Shown: positions 1 through 9,152 of the stretch, in pieces
Numbering within the stretch: the first letter of the stretch is position 1
Layout of the letters: every line of letters starts with the position of its first letter
DNA from: Pseudomonas kuykendallii
GTDB taxonomy: Bacteria; Pseudomonadota; Gammaproteobacteria; Pseudomonadales; Pseudomonadaceae
Reading direction: 5' to 3'
DNA: 64,000 bases
Assembly (NCBI RefSeq): GCF_900106975.1
Contig: NZ_FNNU01000001.1
Coordinates: 1 to 64,000 of the forward strand
Position numbers and translations under genes: made by a program
Notes under the pieces: generated by a model
The model's input: only the letters and a program-made list of their open reading frames with translations
The model's database searches: none
Told to the model about the DNA's origin: nothing

Positions 1-14
1 AACCGAGGCCGCGC

Positions 15-42
15 ATTCTACAGCAGCCTTTCAATCTGTCAA
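15..42 (-). promoter_or_regulatory. Tandem sigma70 promoter 1 (leftmost)
   Basis: On the minus strand a -35 TTGACA (37-42) and a -10 TAGAAT (15-20) are separated by 16 bp and followed by a GC-rich discriminator (GCGCGG). It is the most downstream of four similar promoters reading out of the window to the left. Growth-rate-controlled stable-RNA promoters have this architecture, and in PAO1 an rRNA operon lies next to pssA, so an rrn operon to the left is inferred. Confidence 0.7.
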
Positions 43-120
43 GCTTATTTTCGAAAATCTCTTTTCTACTCAACCGCTTGCCGCTTCCGATCTTTCAAAC
101 TCCTCGTCAGCGGGAGGCGA

Positions 121-148
121 ATTCTACAGCGTTCAAACCCGCTGTCAA
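121..148 (-). promoter_or_regulatory. Tandem sigma70 promoter 2
   Basis: Minus-strand -35 TTGACA (143-148) and -10 TAGAAT (121-126) with a 16-bp spacer. The spacing and box sequences match promoter 1, and it lies 106 bp upstream of it. Confidence 0.7.
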
Positions 149-224
149 CACCTCTTTTTCCGCTTCCGATCATTTCGATCGAAGCCACCAACAGGATCAA
201 ACCACCACCCTGTCAGCCCGGCGC

Positions 225-252
225 ATTCTACTCGAATCCGCCACCGATGCAA
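225..252 (-). promoter_or_regulatory. Tandem sigma70 promoter 3
   Basis: Minus-strand -35 TTGCAT (247-252) and -10 TAGAAT (225-230), again 16 bp apart, followed by GCGCCG. The -35 is weaker than those of its neighbours. It lies 104 bp upstream of promoter 2. Confidence 0.6.
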
Positions 253-322
253 CCCTCTTTATTCGCTCAACCCATTGATTTACAAGAGGTTTTACTTGAG
301 GACTGCGCCGGAAGTGGTGCGC

Positions 323-350
323 ATTATAGGGGCTCAGAATTAGCCGTCAA
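323..350 (-). promoter_or_regulatory. Tandem sigma70 promoter 4 (consensus -10)
   Basis: Minus-strand -35 TTGACG (345-350) and a perfect TATAAT -10 (323-328) with a 16-bp spacer and a GCGC discriminator. It is the most upstream of the four and has the best -10. The rest of 1-428 holds no credible gene; the 66-codon plus-strand frame at 78-278 overlaps the promoters and has no coding character. Confidence 0.7.
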
Positions 351-428
351 CACTAAAAGCGGCTTTTTTTCGAGAAACGCCCGAAATCCACCTACATAAC
401 CGCCAATACCACTATCCGGACAAAGAAA

Positions 429-470
429 AGCCCCGCCGTGAGCTGGCGATACGCCAGTCACAACGGGGCT
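429..470 (-). terminator. Rho-independent terminator of pssA
   Basis: The minus-strand RNA can fold AGCCCCG...CGGGGCT with an inner CTGGCG/CGCCAG stem, followed by TTTTCTTTG. It lies about 20 bp past the pssA stop and insulates pssA from the promoter array on its left. Confidence 0.8.
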
Positions 471-488
471 GGTGCGGAGCCCACCTCT

Positions 489-1313
489 TTAGAGAACCGC
501 TTTCTTGCGGCGACGCATAAGGAACTGCACGGGACCGGAAAGCGCATAGGCCAGGAAGATAAGCAGGAGAACTCGCGGCGGGTCGCTGAAGATGACGGCG
601 AACACCAGCACTACGATAAGGATGGCCACAAACGGCACACGCCCTTTCAAGTCCAGATCCTTGAAGCTGTAGTACTTGATGTTGCTGACCATCAGCAGGC
701 CAGCGGCAGCCACCATCAATGCGAACAGCATCACCAGCGGGATCGGCATATGCACGCCTTCCACGCCGAAGTCGCGCAGCGTCCACACGGTGCCGGCCAC
801 CACACCCGCTGCCGCCGGGCTGGCAAGACCAATGAAGAAGCGCTTGTCGACCTTGCCGATCTGCGTATTGAAGCGCGCCAGGCGCAATGCCGCGCAGGCG
901 ACATAGATGAACGCGACCGTCAGGCCGACGTTGACCAACCCGGACAGCGCCCACTCGTAGGCCAACACCGCCGGTGCCAGGCCGAAGGCAACCATGTCGG
1001 ACAGCGAATCGTATTCAGCGCCGAAGGCACTCTGCGTATTGGTCAGGCGGGCGACACGTCCATCGAGGCTGTCCAGCACCATGGCGACGAAGATCGTTAC
1101 CGCGGCGACCTCGAAGCGGCCGTTCATTGCGCTGATGATGGAATAGAAGCCTGCGAACAGATTGGCCGTGGTGAACAGGTTAGGCAGAAGGTAGACGCCG
1201 CGGTGACGAACCTTGCGCCCCTCGGCGTCGTGACCTTCTTCGATGTGTTCATCGATGGGCAACAGACTGTCGGCCAGGGGGTCTTTTTTCGGTTCCTCAG
1301 GTTGATCGGTCAT
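489..1313 (-). CDS. pssA: CDP-diacylglycerol-serine O-phosphatidyltransferase
   Basis: Makes phosphatidylserine from CDP-diacylglycerol and L-serine, the committed step to phosphatidylethanolamine, at the inner membrane. The 274-residue protein carries the complete CDP-alcohol phosphatidyltransferase signature DG-x2-AR-x8-G-x3-D-x3-D (DGRVAR ... GAEYDSLSD, about residues 83-105). A soluble acidic N-terminus of about 40 residues precedes several hydrophobic segments. This is the membrane-integral type II enzyme, not the soluble E. coli type. The gene is monocistronic between its own terminator and that of ilvC, with a TATAAA -10-like box at 1390-1395. Family membership is certain from the motif; substrate is inferred from similarity and PAO1 synteny. 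Confidence 0.93.
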   Translation of the reverse strand: MTDQPEEPKKDPLADSLLPIDEHIEEGHDAEGRKVRHRGVYLLPNLFTTANLFAGFYSIISAMNGRFEVAAVTIFVAMVLDSLDGRVARLTNTQSAFGAEYDSLSDMVAFGLAPAVLAYEWALSGLVNVGLTVAFIYVACAALRLARFNTQIGKVDKRFFIGLASPAAAGVVAGTVWTLRDFGVEGVHMPIPLVMLFALMVAAAGLLMVSNIKYYSFKDLDLKGRVPFVAILIVVLVFAVIFSDPPRVLLLIFLAYALSGPVQFLMRRRKKAVL

Positions 1314-1389
1314 TAGCAGTACCTTGCAACGGATTCGTAAATTGGACAGGGTCGAACATTCAGGGTTCGAGCTTGCGCCTGCGTGGCGT

Positions 1390-1395
1390 TTTATA
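1390..1395 (-). promoter_or_regulatory. Putative -10 box for pssA
   Basis: TATAAA on the minus strand, preceded by TGG in the manner of an extended -10, about 77 bp before the pssA ATG. No strong -35 is visible. Confidence 0.4.
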
Positions 1396-1414
1396 CCAGA
1401 ACGGGCCTGTAACG

Positions 1415-1443
1415 AAAAAACGCGGCCGAAGCCGCGTTTTTTT
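1415..1443 (-). terminator. Rho-independent terminator after ilvC
   Basis: A short GC stem CGCGGC/GCCGCG (1421-1436) with a tetraloop, flanked by A and T runs on both sides. On the minus strand it ends the ilvIHC transcript. Confidence 0.85.
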
Positions 1444-1460
1444 CATTCGTGCAACCAGCC

Positions 1461-2489
<1,029 letters not shown>

Positions 2490-2529
2490 CTATTTACCTG
2501 TTGGGCCTCGCGGCCACTCGCTAATTGGG

Positions 2530-3021
2530 TCAGATGCTCAGCACTTTGTCGCCACGGGAGATACCGGTGACGCCGCTGCGTACGGTCTCCAGGATCGACG
2601 CGGTGCCGACCGCCTGAATGAAGCTGTCCAGCTTGTCGCTGGTTCCCGCCAACTGGATCGTGTAGACGCTGCTGGTGACATCGACGATCTGCCCGCGGAA
2701 GATATCGGTGGTGCGCTTGACCTCGGCGCGCTGCGCGCCGGTGGCCTTGACCTTCACCAGCATCAGCTCGCGCTCGATGTGGGCGCTCTCGGACAGGTTC
2801 ACCAGCTTGACCACCTCGATCAGCTTGTTGAGGTTCTTGGTGATCTGCTCGATGACTTCATCCTGGCCGACGGTGGTCAGGGTCAGACGCGACAGGGTCG
2901 GGTCCTCGGTCGGCGCCACGGTGAGGCTTTCGATGTTGTAGTTGCGTTGGGAGAACAGGCCGACCACGCGGGACAGCGCGCCCGGTTCGTTTTCCAGCAA
3001 CAGGGAAATGATGTGTCGCAT
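2530..3021 (-). CDS. ilvH: Acetolactate synthase small (regulatory) subunit
   Basis: Regulatory subunit that activates the catalytic acetolactate synthase and confers valine feedback inhibition. The 163-residue protein begins MRHIISLLLENEPGALSRV, the start of an N-terminal ACT domain, and has a C-terminal ACT-like half. The ATG at 3021 lies 2 nt after the ilvI stop, which implies translational coupling. An upstream in-frame start would overlap ilvI and is not needed. Confidence 0.95.
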   Translation of the reverse strand: MRHIISLLLENEPGALSRVVGLFSQRNYNIESLTVAPTEDPTLSRLTLTTVGQDEVIEQITKNLNKLIEVVKLVNLSESAHIERELMLVKVKATGAQRAEVKRTTDIFRGQIVDVTSSVYTIQLAGTSDKLDSFIQAVGTASILETVRSGVTGISRGDKVLSI

Positions 3022-3023
3022 GC

Positions 3024-4754
3024 TCAGGTCCGCTCCGTCTTGCTCAGCCACATGTCACGCATCGCGCCGCCCCGGATCTGCATCGGGTAGACGTGCTCGC
3101 TGGTATCCACCGCGATATCGAGGAACACCAGGCGATTCTTCATCGCGAAGGCTTCCTCCAGGCCCGGCTTGAGGTCCTTCAGCTCGGTGATGCGCATGCC
3201 GACGTGGCCATAGGCCTCGGCCAGCTTGACGAAGTCGGGCAGCGACTCCATGTAGGAGTGCGAGTAGCGGCTGCTGTACTGCATGTCCTGCCATTGGCGG
3301 ACCATGCCCAGCGCGCCGTTGTTGAGGTTGACGATCTTCACCGGCAGGTCGTACTGCAGGCAGGTCGACAGCTCCTGGATGTTCATCTGGATGCTGCCCT
3401 CGCCGGTCACGCAGGCCACGTCGTCATCCGGAAAGTTGAGCTTGACGCCCATCGCCGCCGGGAAGCCGAAGCCCATGGTGCCGAGGCCGCCGGAGTTGAT
3501 CCAGCGGTTGGGCTTGTTGTAGCGGTAGTACTGCGCCGCGAACATCTGGTGCTGGCCCACATCGGAGGTGATATAGGCGTCGCCCCGGGTCACGTCGTAA
3601 AGCGCTTCGATCACCGCCTGCGGCTTGATGATCGAACCGTCACCCTTGTCATACGGGAACAGGCCGCGGTCGCCACGCCACTCTTCGATCTGCTTCCACC
3701 AACTGGCGACGGTTTCCTTATTCGGCGTCTGGCCGATTTCCTTGAGCACTGCGACCATCTCGGCGAGCACGCTGTCCACCGGTCCTACGATCGGGATGTC
3801 TGCCTTGACGGTCTTCGAGATAGACGCCGGGTCGATGTCGATATGGATGATCTTCGCGTTCGGGCAGAACTTCGCCGCCGTCTCGCCGTTGATCACGCGG
3901 TCGTCGAAGCGCGCACCGACGGCGAGGATGACGTCGGCGTGGTGCATCGCCAGGTTGGCTGTGTAGCTGCCGTGCATGCCGAGCATGCCGACGAACTGGC
4001 GATCGCTACCCGGATAGGCACCCAGGCCCATCAGCGTATTGGTGACCGGCAGGTTCAGCAGTTGCGCCAGCTCGGTCAGGGCCGCGGAAGCACCGCCCAT
4101 GATCACGCCACCGCCGGAGTACATCACCGGGCGCTTGGCCGCGAGCAGCATCTCGGCTGCCTTGCGGATCTGCCCCGAGTGCCCGCGAACGGCCGGGCTG
4201 TAGGAGCGCAGCTTGACCTTCTTGGGATGGACGTACTCGAACTTCTGCGTCGGATCGCCCATGTCCTTGGGAATGTCCACCACCACCGGGCCGGGACGAC
4301 CGGATTCGGCGATGTAGAAGGCCTTCTTCAGAACCTCGGGGATTTCCGACGGGTGCTTGATCATGAAGCTGTGCTTCACGATCGGCCGGGAGACGCCGAC
4401 CATGTCGGTTTCCTGGAAGGCATCGGTACCGACCACGGTGCTCGCTACCTGGCCGGAGATGACCACCATCGGGATCGAATCCATGTACGCGGTGGCGATG
4501 CCGGTGATGGCGTTGGTCGCACCGGGACCCGAGGTCACCAGTACCACGCCGGCACGGCCGGTCGCCCGCGCATAGCCATCGGCCATGTGCGTGGCGGCCT
4601 GTTCGTGGCGAACCAGGATGTGCGTTACAGCCGGTTCCTTGAACAGGGCATCGTAGATATGCAGGAGGGCACCACCCGGGTACCCATAGATGTACTTAAC
4701 GCCTTCGTCACGCAGGAAGCGGACGACCATTTCAGCGCCAGATAAGAGCTCCAC
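3024..4754 (-). CDS. ilvI: Acetolactate synthase large (catalytic) subunit
   Basis: TPP- and FAD-dependent condensation of two pyruvates, or pyruvate with 2-oxobutyrate, at the start of branched-chain synthesis. The N-terminal TPP domain has the catalytic glutamate in [20 protein letters not shown] central FAD domain follows, then a C-terminal TPP domain whose metal motif reads GEGSIQMN rather than the more usual GDGS. The GTG at 4754 is preferred: AGAGGTG sits 5-11 nt upstream and the product begins MELLSGAEM, whereas the GTG at 4763 has no room for a ribosome site. First gene of ilvI-ilvH-ilvC. A 63-nt Leu/Ile/Val-rich frame ends 11 nt upstream. Confidence 0.94.
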   Translation of the reverse strand: MELLSGAEMVVRFLRDEGVKYIYGYPGGALLHIYDALFKEPAVTHILVRHEQAATHMADGYARATGRAGVVLVTSGPGATNAITGIATAYMDSIPMVVISGQVASTVVGTDAFQETDMVGVSRPIVKHSFMIKHPSEIPEVLKKAFYIAESGRPGPVVVDIPKDMGDPTQKFEYVHPKKVKLRSYSPAVRGHSGQIRKAAEMLLAAKRPVMYSGGGVIMGGASAALTELAQLLNLPVTNTLMGLGAYPGSDRQFVGMLGMHGSYTANLAMHHADVILAVGARFDDRVINGETAAKFCPNAKIIHIDIDPASISKTVKADIPIVGPVDSVLAEMVAVLKEIGQTPNKETVASWWKQIEEWRGDRGLFPYDKGDGSIIKPQAVIEALYDVTRGDAYITSDVGQHQMFAAQYYRYNKPNRWINSGGLGTMGFGFPAAMGVKLNFPDDDVACVTGEGSIQMNIQELSTCLQYDLPVKIVNLNNGALGMVRQWQDMQYSSRYSHSYMESLPDFVKLAEAYGHVGMRITELKDLKPGLEEAFAMKNRLVFLDIAVDTSEHVYPMQIRGGAMRDMWLSKTERT

Positions 4755-4765
4755 GTTTGTCACCT

Positions 4766-4828
4766 CTAGAACGCCAGAATGCCATCCACGATGGATGGCC
4801 CTAATAGGTCTACTGCCAAGCAGAGCAT
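4766..4828 (-). CDS. Possible ilv leader peptide (20 aa)
   Basis: A minus-strand ATG frame of 20 codons, [20 protein letters not shown], ends TAG 11 nt before the ilvI start. Nine of 20 residues are Leu, Ile or Val, the end products of the operon. Codons 10-16 form one side of a GCCATCC/GGATGGC hairpin (4781-4799). This would suit ribosome-mediated control as in ilv leaders of enterics. Against it, the ribosome site upstream of the ATG is poor and I see no U-tract terminator, so the mechanism, if real, would act on ilvI translation. Confidence 0.35.
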   Translation of the reverse strand: MLCLAVDLLGPSIVDGILAF

Positions 4829-5018
4829 GAGCGACGGTGGTCGCCGACTACGTCAGCTACTGACTGAGCAAGTATTGGGAAGGCGCCAGACTGTTGCGGT
4901 GCCATCCCACCCAGCGCGAGGTAACGCGTTGCGGGTGTTACAGGTCGGCGCGGGTATGCGCCTCATGTCTGCTGAGCTGCGGCCTGCTTGCGGCGGACCC
5001 CACTACAGCGAGCGTTGA

Positions 5019-5047
5019 ATTGTTCGGATTAGACCAGCGCAAGTCAA
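5019..5047 (-). promoter_or_regulatory. Putative promoter of ilvIHC
   Basis: Minus-strand -35 TTGACT (5042-5047) and -10 AACAAT (5019-5024) with a 17-bp spacer, predicting an untranslated leader of roughly 250 nt before ilvI. The 4829-5155 gap holds this promoter and otherwise no recognised gene. Confidence 0.45.
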
Positions 5048-5155
5048 GTCGCGCGTCATGCTTTATTGGATTAGGCCGTGATGCGGTGCAGGATCGCGAC
5101 GAGCGGCTTTTGGTTATAGTAGTGGCACGTACCACCGCTAATCCAAGGACACCGC

Positions 5156-5605
5156 ATGCACCGCATGATCCTCGCCGGCAGCCTGCTGCTGGCTCTCGCC
5201 GCCCCCGTTTCGGCCCAGGTCTACAAATGGGTGGACGCCGAAGGCATCACTCATTTCGGCTCGCAACCGCCACAGGGCCAGGCCGCCACGGCGGTAGACA
5301 CCGCGGCGGCGCCTCCCAAGCCGGCAGCGCAGGTTCCTTCGCCAGGCAGCCTGCCAAAGCTCGACAGCCAGATGGAAGACGACGAGCAGGGCGCGATCGA
5401 CGCCAAGGTGAAGGAAGAGGTCGCCGCGCGCGAGGCCGAGCGCAAGCGTTACTGCGATGCGGTGCGGACCAACCTCGCCCAGTTGCAGAACAATCCGCGG
5501 GTGCAGGTGAACATCGATGGGCAGGTGCGTCGTCTGCGCGAGGACGAGCGCCAGTCGCGGATCGCCGAGAGCCAGAAGGCGATCGCCGAAAACTGCAGCA
5601 AGTGA
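5156..5605 (+). CDS. DUF4124 periplasmic/envelope protein
   Basis: A 149-residue protein with a cleavable signal peptide (MHRMILAGSLLLALAAPVSAQ) followed at once by the DUF4124 signature VYKWVDAEGITHFGSQPP, about residues 22-40. The rest is Ala/Pro-rich linker and a charged helical C-terminus (EEVAAREAERKRYCDAV). The molecular function of DUF4124 proteins is not established; many are small exported proteins of gammaproteobacteria. It is transcribed divergently from ilvI and convergently with the YqcC-like gene 4 bp beyond its stop. Confidence 0.85.
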   Translation: MHRMILAGSLLLALAAPVSAQVYKWVDAEGITHFGSQPPQGQAATAVDTAAAPPKPAAQVPSPGSLPKLDSQMEDDEQGAIDAKVKEEVAAREAERKRYCDAVRTNLAQLQNNPRVQVNIDGQVRRLREDERQSRIAESQKAIAENCSK

Positions 5606-5609
5606 CCCG

Positions 5610-5939
5610 CTAGCCTCGACCGACGATCAGTCGGTCGAATTCGCCGAGGGCCTCCAGCAGCCCTCGCGCCTGATAGACCCTGTCGCGATAGACCTCTTCA
5701 GCCATTTCGCGGATTCCGGATACCGTCGGCAGCGCGGCGTCGTTTTCCAGCAGCAGCTTCATCCGCGGCAGAAAGATCCACTGCAGCCATTGCTCGAACT
5801 CCAGCGTATCGATGCAGAACGGCTCGGGGCTGGACAGCGCGGCCTCGCTCGGTGAGACGTCAGCCCACCAGCCCTGTACCCGCAGCTCGCGCTCGATCAG
5901 CAACAACTGCTCGGCCACCGCCGGGAAACGCGAATCCAC
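5610..5939 (-). CDS. YqcC-like (DUF446) protein
   Basis: A 109-residue helical protein matching the DUF446/YqcC family pattern: an N-terminal LLLIERELRVQGWW and a central LEFEQWLQWIFLPRMKLLLE. No biochemical role is established. The GTG at 5939 shares its G with the TAG stop of the upstream TPR gene, so translation is probably coupled. Upstream in-frame codons lie inside the TPR gene and look non-coding. Last gene of mrcB-TPR-yqcC. Confidence 0.85.
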   Translation of the reverse strand: MDSRFPAVAEQLLLIERELRVQGWWADVSPSEAALSSPEPFCIDTLEFEQWLQWIFLPRMKLLLENDAALPTVSGIREMAEEVYRDRVYQARGLLEALGEFDRLIVGRG

Positions 5940-6703
5940 TACAGACTGACCTTCGCCTGAGCGCGCGCCTGGGCGGCACCCGCGCTGTCGCCCTGCCGTT
6001 CGCGGGCCTGGGCGATCAGGTTCCACAGGCTGCCCTGCAAGGCGGGGCGACCGTTGGCGTAGGTCAGCCCGCGCCGCGCCAGTTGCTCGGCCTGGGCGGC
6101 GTCGCCCTGGGCCAGCCGCACTTCGGCGAGGCGATAGAGCACCTGCGGCTCGCGCGGGGCAATGCGCTGGGCACGCTCGAGGCTGGATGACGCGCCGTTG
6201 AGATCGCCGCCGCTCTGCTGTTGCTGCGCCGAGGTCAGCAGCGCCAGCACCGGTCCGTCGAGCTGTTCATCGGCGGACAGCACGCTGCCGCCTGCGCTGG
6301 GGATACCGCTCGGCGCGGGCGCCGCGTACTGCGGCGTCGAGGCGTACGGGGCCGGCGCGGAATAGCTGCCGCCGGTCACCGGGCCGACGGTGATCGGCGT
6401 GGTGCTGATCGGTGCGCTGCTGGTCGCGCCGCCGTATGGGGTGGAAGTCGCCGGATAGCTCTGCACCGGCGACGATCCGGCGCCACCGGGCACCATCACC
6501 ACCACGCCGGAATCTTCCTCGATGGCGCGGGGCTGGGTTCGCGCGGCGGGCGGGGTGTAGCCGCCACTGCGGGCGAAGCGCTGTTCGCCGTTGGAGACCG
6601 GCGCGCCGGCGTCGACGACGGGCACCGAGCCGCGCGGGTTGGTGGTGCAGCCGGCGAGCAGGGCGAGAACCGCCAGTGCAGGGAAAACCTTGTTCAACTT
6701 CAT
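5939..6703 (-). CDS. TPR-containing lipoprotein
   Basis: Begins MKLNKVFPALAVLALLAGC, a lipoprotein signal peptide with lipobox LAGC, so the product should be anchored through Cys19. About 110 Pro/Ser/Thr-rich low-complexity residues follow, then a C-terminal TPR-like helical region (SLERAQRIAPREPQVLYRLAEVRL...). The position directly after mrcB resembles lipoprotein activators of PBP1b in pseudomonads (LpoP), which are TPR lipoproteins encoded next to the PBP1b gene, so LpoP is the likely identity. Start uncertain: an ATG at 6718 overlaps the mrcB stop as ATGA and would add five residues; 6703 gives the cleaner signal peptide. Confidence 0.82.
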   Translation of the reverse strand: MKLNKVFPALAVLALLAGCTTNPRGSVPVVDAGAPVSNGEQRFARSGGYTPPAARTQPRAIEEDSGVVVMVPGGAGSSPVQSYPATSTPYGGATSSAPISTTPITVGPVTGGSYSAPAPYASTPQYAAPAPSGIPSAGGSVLSADEQLDGPVLALLTSAQQQQSGGDLNGASSSLERAQRIAPREPQVLYRLAEVRLAQGDAAQAEQLARRGLTYANGRPALQGSLWNLIAQARERQGDSAGAAQARAQAKVSL

Positions 6704-6714
6704 AACCTCCTGGC

Positions 6715-9036
6715 TCATGGCAGCCAGCCCTTGACCCAGTCCATCACCGAGTCGACGGGCGCCTGAATGCCGCCACAGCCGGTGCCGGCCGGCGGCTCGC
6801 TGCCGCGAATATACGGCATCTGTACGGAATTCGGGCAGCTCTGGTCGGAACCCTGCCCGGTACTCGCGTCGATCCAGGCCAACACCACATTGTCCGGCAT
6901 CGGCATGTCCAGCGGCAGCGGATCGGACCTGCGCATGAAGTTCGTCCACACCTGTAGCGCGCCGGTGGCGCCGGTCAGCGGGGTCTGCCCGTTGTCGTCG
7001 CGGCCGAGCCAGACCACCGCCAGCAGGTCCTGGCTGAAGCCGGCGAACCAGCTGTCACGCGAGTCGTTGGATGTGCCGGTCTTGCCGGCCAGGGTCAGCG
7101 ACGCCGGCAACTGGTTGTAGACCGAGCGCCCGGTGCCTTCGCGCATCACCCGCTGCATGGCGTTCTGCACCAGGTAGATGGCACCCGGATCGAAGCGCTG
7201 CTGGATCTGGAACGGATAGCGCTTGAGCGGCTCGCCGTCCGCCGCCAGCACGCTGCGGATACCGCGCAACGGCGTGTTGAAGCCGCCGTTGGCGAGCGTC
7301 TGGTACATGTTGCTGACTTCCATCGGGCTCAGCGAACCAGCGCCGAGAAGCATCGACGGGAATGCCGGCCACTGCCGCGAAATGCCCAGCCGCTCGAGGG
7401 TCTTCAAAACGTTCGGCACACCCAGCTCCAGGCCGAGCTTGGCCGTCGACAGGTTGAGCGAGTTGGCCAGCCCCTGATAGAGGAAGATCGAGCCACGCGC
7501 CTTGTGATCGAAGTTCTGCGGACTCCAGACCTGGCCGTCCTTGCCCTTCACCGAGAACGGCTCGTCCTGCACGATGCTGGTCAGGGTGTAGCGGCTGGGT
7601 TGCTCCAGCGCGGTGAGATAGACCGCCGGCTTGACCAGCGAGCCGATCGGCCGCACCGCGTCGATCGCCCGGTTGAAGCCGGCGAAACGCGGCTGACGAC
7701 TGCCGATCAGCGCCTGCACCTCGCCGGTTTCGGGGTTGGTCACGACCATCGCCGCCTCGACCTGATCGATGCCCTTGCGCGTGCCCAGGCGCTTGAAGGT
7801 CTCGGCCATCGCGCTTTCGGCCTTGAACTGCAGGATCGGGTCGAAGCTGGTGAAGATGCGCAGGCCTTCCTCGGTGAGGTCTTCCTCGCGGTAATCCTCG
7901 CGCATCTGCCGCTTGACCAGGTCAATGAAGCCTGGATACGAGGTATCGGCCATGCTGCCGCGGGAGGTCACACCCAGCGGTTTCTGCTTGGCCGCCGCGG
8001 CTTCCTCGGGGGTGACCACGCCCTGCTCGGCGAGCACGTCGAGCACCAGGTTGCGCCGTTCCAGCGCGCGTTCGGGATTGCGCCGCGGGTTGTAGTAGGT
8101 CGGCCCCTTGACCATACCGACCAGCAGGGCGACCTGATGCAGCTTGAGTTCGGAGAGCGGCTGGCTGAAGAAGTACTGGCTGGCCAGGCCAAAGCCGTTG
8201 ATCGAACGCTGGCCGTCCTGCCCGAGGAACACCTCGTTGAGGTAGCCTTCGAGGATGTCATTCTTGTCGTAGTGCATCTCCAGCAGCACCGCCATCATCG
8301 CTTCGGTGGCCTTGCGGGTGAGACTGCGCTCGTTGGTCAGGTAGAAGTTCTTCACCAGCTGCTGGGTCAGCGTGCTGCCACCCTGGCGCAACTGGCCGGC
8401 ACTGGCGTTGACCCACATGGCGCGGGCGATGGATTTGGGCGAGACACCGAAGTGGTGGAAGAACTCGCGATCCTCCACCGCCACCAGGGTTTCCACCAGG
8501 TAGGCGGGCACCTGATCCAGCTTGATCAGGATGCGGTCCTCGTTATGCGCCGGGTAGATGCCGCCGATCATCAGCGGCTCCAGACGCGCCACGGCGAGGT
8601 CCTTGCCGTCGGCCTGGCTGAGGCCGGCGACGTAGCTGCCGGAGAAGCGCACGCGGATCGACTTGGAGGGCTCGGCGCCCTCGTAGAACTGGAAGCCGCG
8701 GGTATAGAGGTCGACGGTATTGCCTGCCACCGAGGCGGAGCCAGGCCCCTCCACGGAGGGCTCGCGTCGGTAGCCGAGTGCATCGAGTTCCTGAAGGAAG
8801 TCGTCCTTGCCCAGCTTCAGCCCGGTGAACAGTTCCAGCGGGCGCGCATAGACCTTGGCCGGAACCGTCCAGCGCTTGCCGGAGAATTTTTCCTGGACCA
8901 CGGCATCGAGATAAACCGCGAAACCGGCCAGTGCGACCAGGCCGACGAGGCCCAGCTTCAACACCCAGCCGAATAGAGTTCGCCAGCCGCCGGAGGGGCG
9001 TTTGGCACGGGAGCGAGAGGAGCGGGAACGAGTCAT
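6715..9036 (-). CDS. mrcB: Penicillin-binding protein 1B, bifunctional glycosyltransferase/transpeptidase
   Basis: Polymerises and crosslinks peptidoglycan in the periplasm from an inner-membrane anchor. Of 773 residues, a basic cytoplasmic tail and one transmembrane helix (about 22-46) lead to a UB2H-like region. The glycosyltransferase domain has EDREFFHHFG (catalytic Glu188) and GGSTLTQQLVKNFYL. The transpeptidase has SLVK (Ser466), SLN and KTGT motifs, all present. No Shine-Dalgarno is visible, and a TATAAT lies only 8 bp upstream of the ATG. First gene of mrcB-TPR lipoprotein-yqcC. Confidence 0.96.
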   Translation of the reverse strand: MTRSRSSRSRAKRPSGGWRTLFGWVLKLGLVGLVALAGFAVYLDAVVQEKFSGKRWTVPAKVYARPLELFTGLKLGKDDFLQELDALGYRREPSVEGPGSASVAGNTVDLYTRGFQFYEGAEPSKSIRVRFSGSYVAGLSQADGKDLAVARLEPLMIGGIYPAHNEDRILIKLDQVPAYLVETLVAVEDREFFHHFGVSPKSIARAMWVNASAGQLRQGGSTLTQQLVKNFYLTNERSLTRKATEAMMAVLLEMHYDKNDILEGYLNEVFLGQDGQRSINGFGLASQYFFSQPLSELKLHQVALLVGMVKGPTYYNPRRNPERALERRNLVLDVLAEQGVVTPEEAAAAKQKPLGVTSRGSMADTSYPGFIDLVKRQMREDYREEDLTEEGLRIFTSFDPILQFKAESAMAETFKRLGTRKGIDQVEAAMVVTNPETGEVQALIGSRQPRFAGFNRAIDAVRPIGSLVKPAVYLTALEQPSRYTLTSIVQDEPFSVKGKDGQVWSPQNFDHKARGSIFLYQGLANSLNLSTAKLGLELGVPNVLKTLERLGISRQWPAFPSMLLGAGSLSPMEVSNMYQTLANGGFNTPLRGIRSVLAADGEPLKRYPFQIQQRFDPGAIYLVQNAMQRVMREGTGRSVYNQLPASLTLAGKTGTSNDSRDSWFAGFSQDLLAVVWLGRDDNGQTPLTGATGALQVWTNFMRRSDPLPLDMPMPDNVVLAWIDASTGQGSDQSCPNSVQMPYIRGSEPPAGTGCGGIQAPVDSVMDWVKGWLP

Positions 9037-9044
9037 GGCGGCGG

Positions 9045-9050
9045 ATTATA
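9045..9050 (-). promoter_or_regulatory. Consensus -10 box very close to the mrcB start
   Basis: TATAAT on the minus strand, with 8 bp between it and the mrcB ATG. If used, initiation would fall within a few nucleotides of the start codon, giving a nearly leaderless mRNA. No good -35 was found 16-18 bp upstream. Confidence 0.4.
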
Positions 9051-9088
9051 CGCACTTTGCCAGGGCCGGGCAGGCGCCTCCCGGCGGT

Positions 9089-9116
9089 TTGCATCACCGC
9101 CCGCAGTCGCCATAAT
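9089..9116 (+). promoter_or_regulatory. Putative promoter of the kinase/P-loop gene
   Basis: TTGCAT (9089-9094), a 16-bp spacer and CATAAT (9111-9116), ending 36 bp before the GTG start at 9153 and divergent from mrcB. Confidence 0.45.
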
Positions 9117-9152
9117 GCCGGCTCCGAAAGAACCCGAAGGCAAGGAAAGACC

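Noticed and set aside
78-278. 66-codon plus-strand frame near the left edge
   Set aside because: It lies across the minus-strand promoter array and has no ribosome site or coding bias.
4894-5613. Plus-strand frame overlapping the DUF4124 gene
   Set aside because: Different reading frame from the signal-peptide/DUF4124 protein, Arg-rich and motifless.
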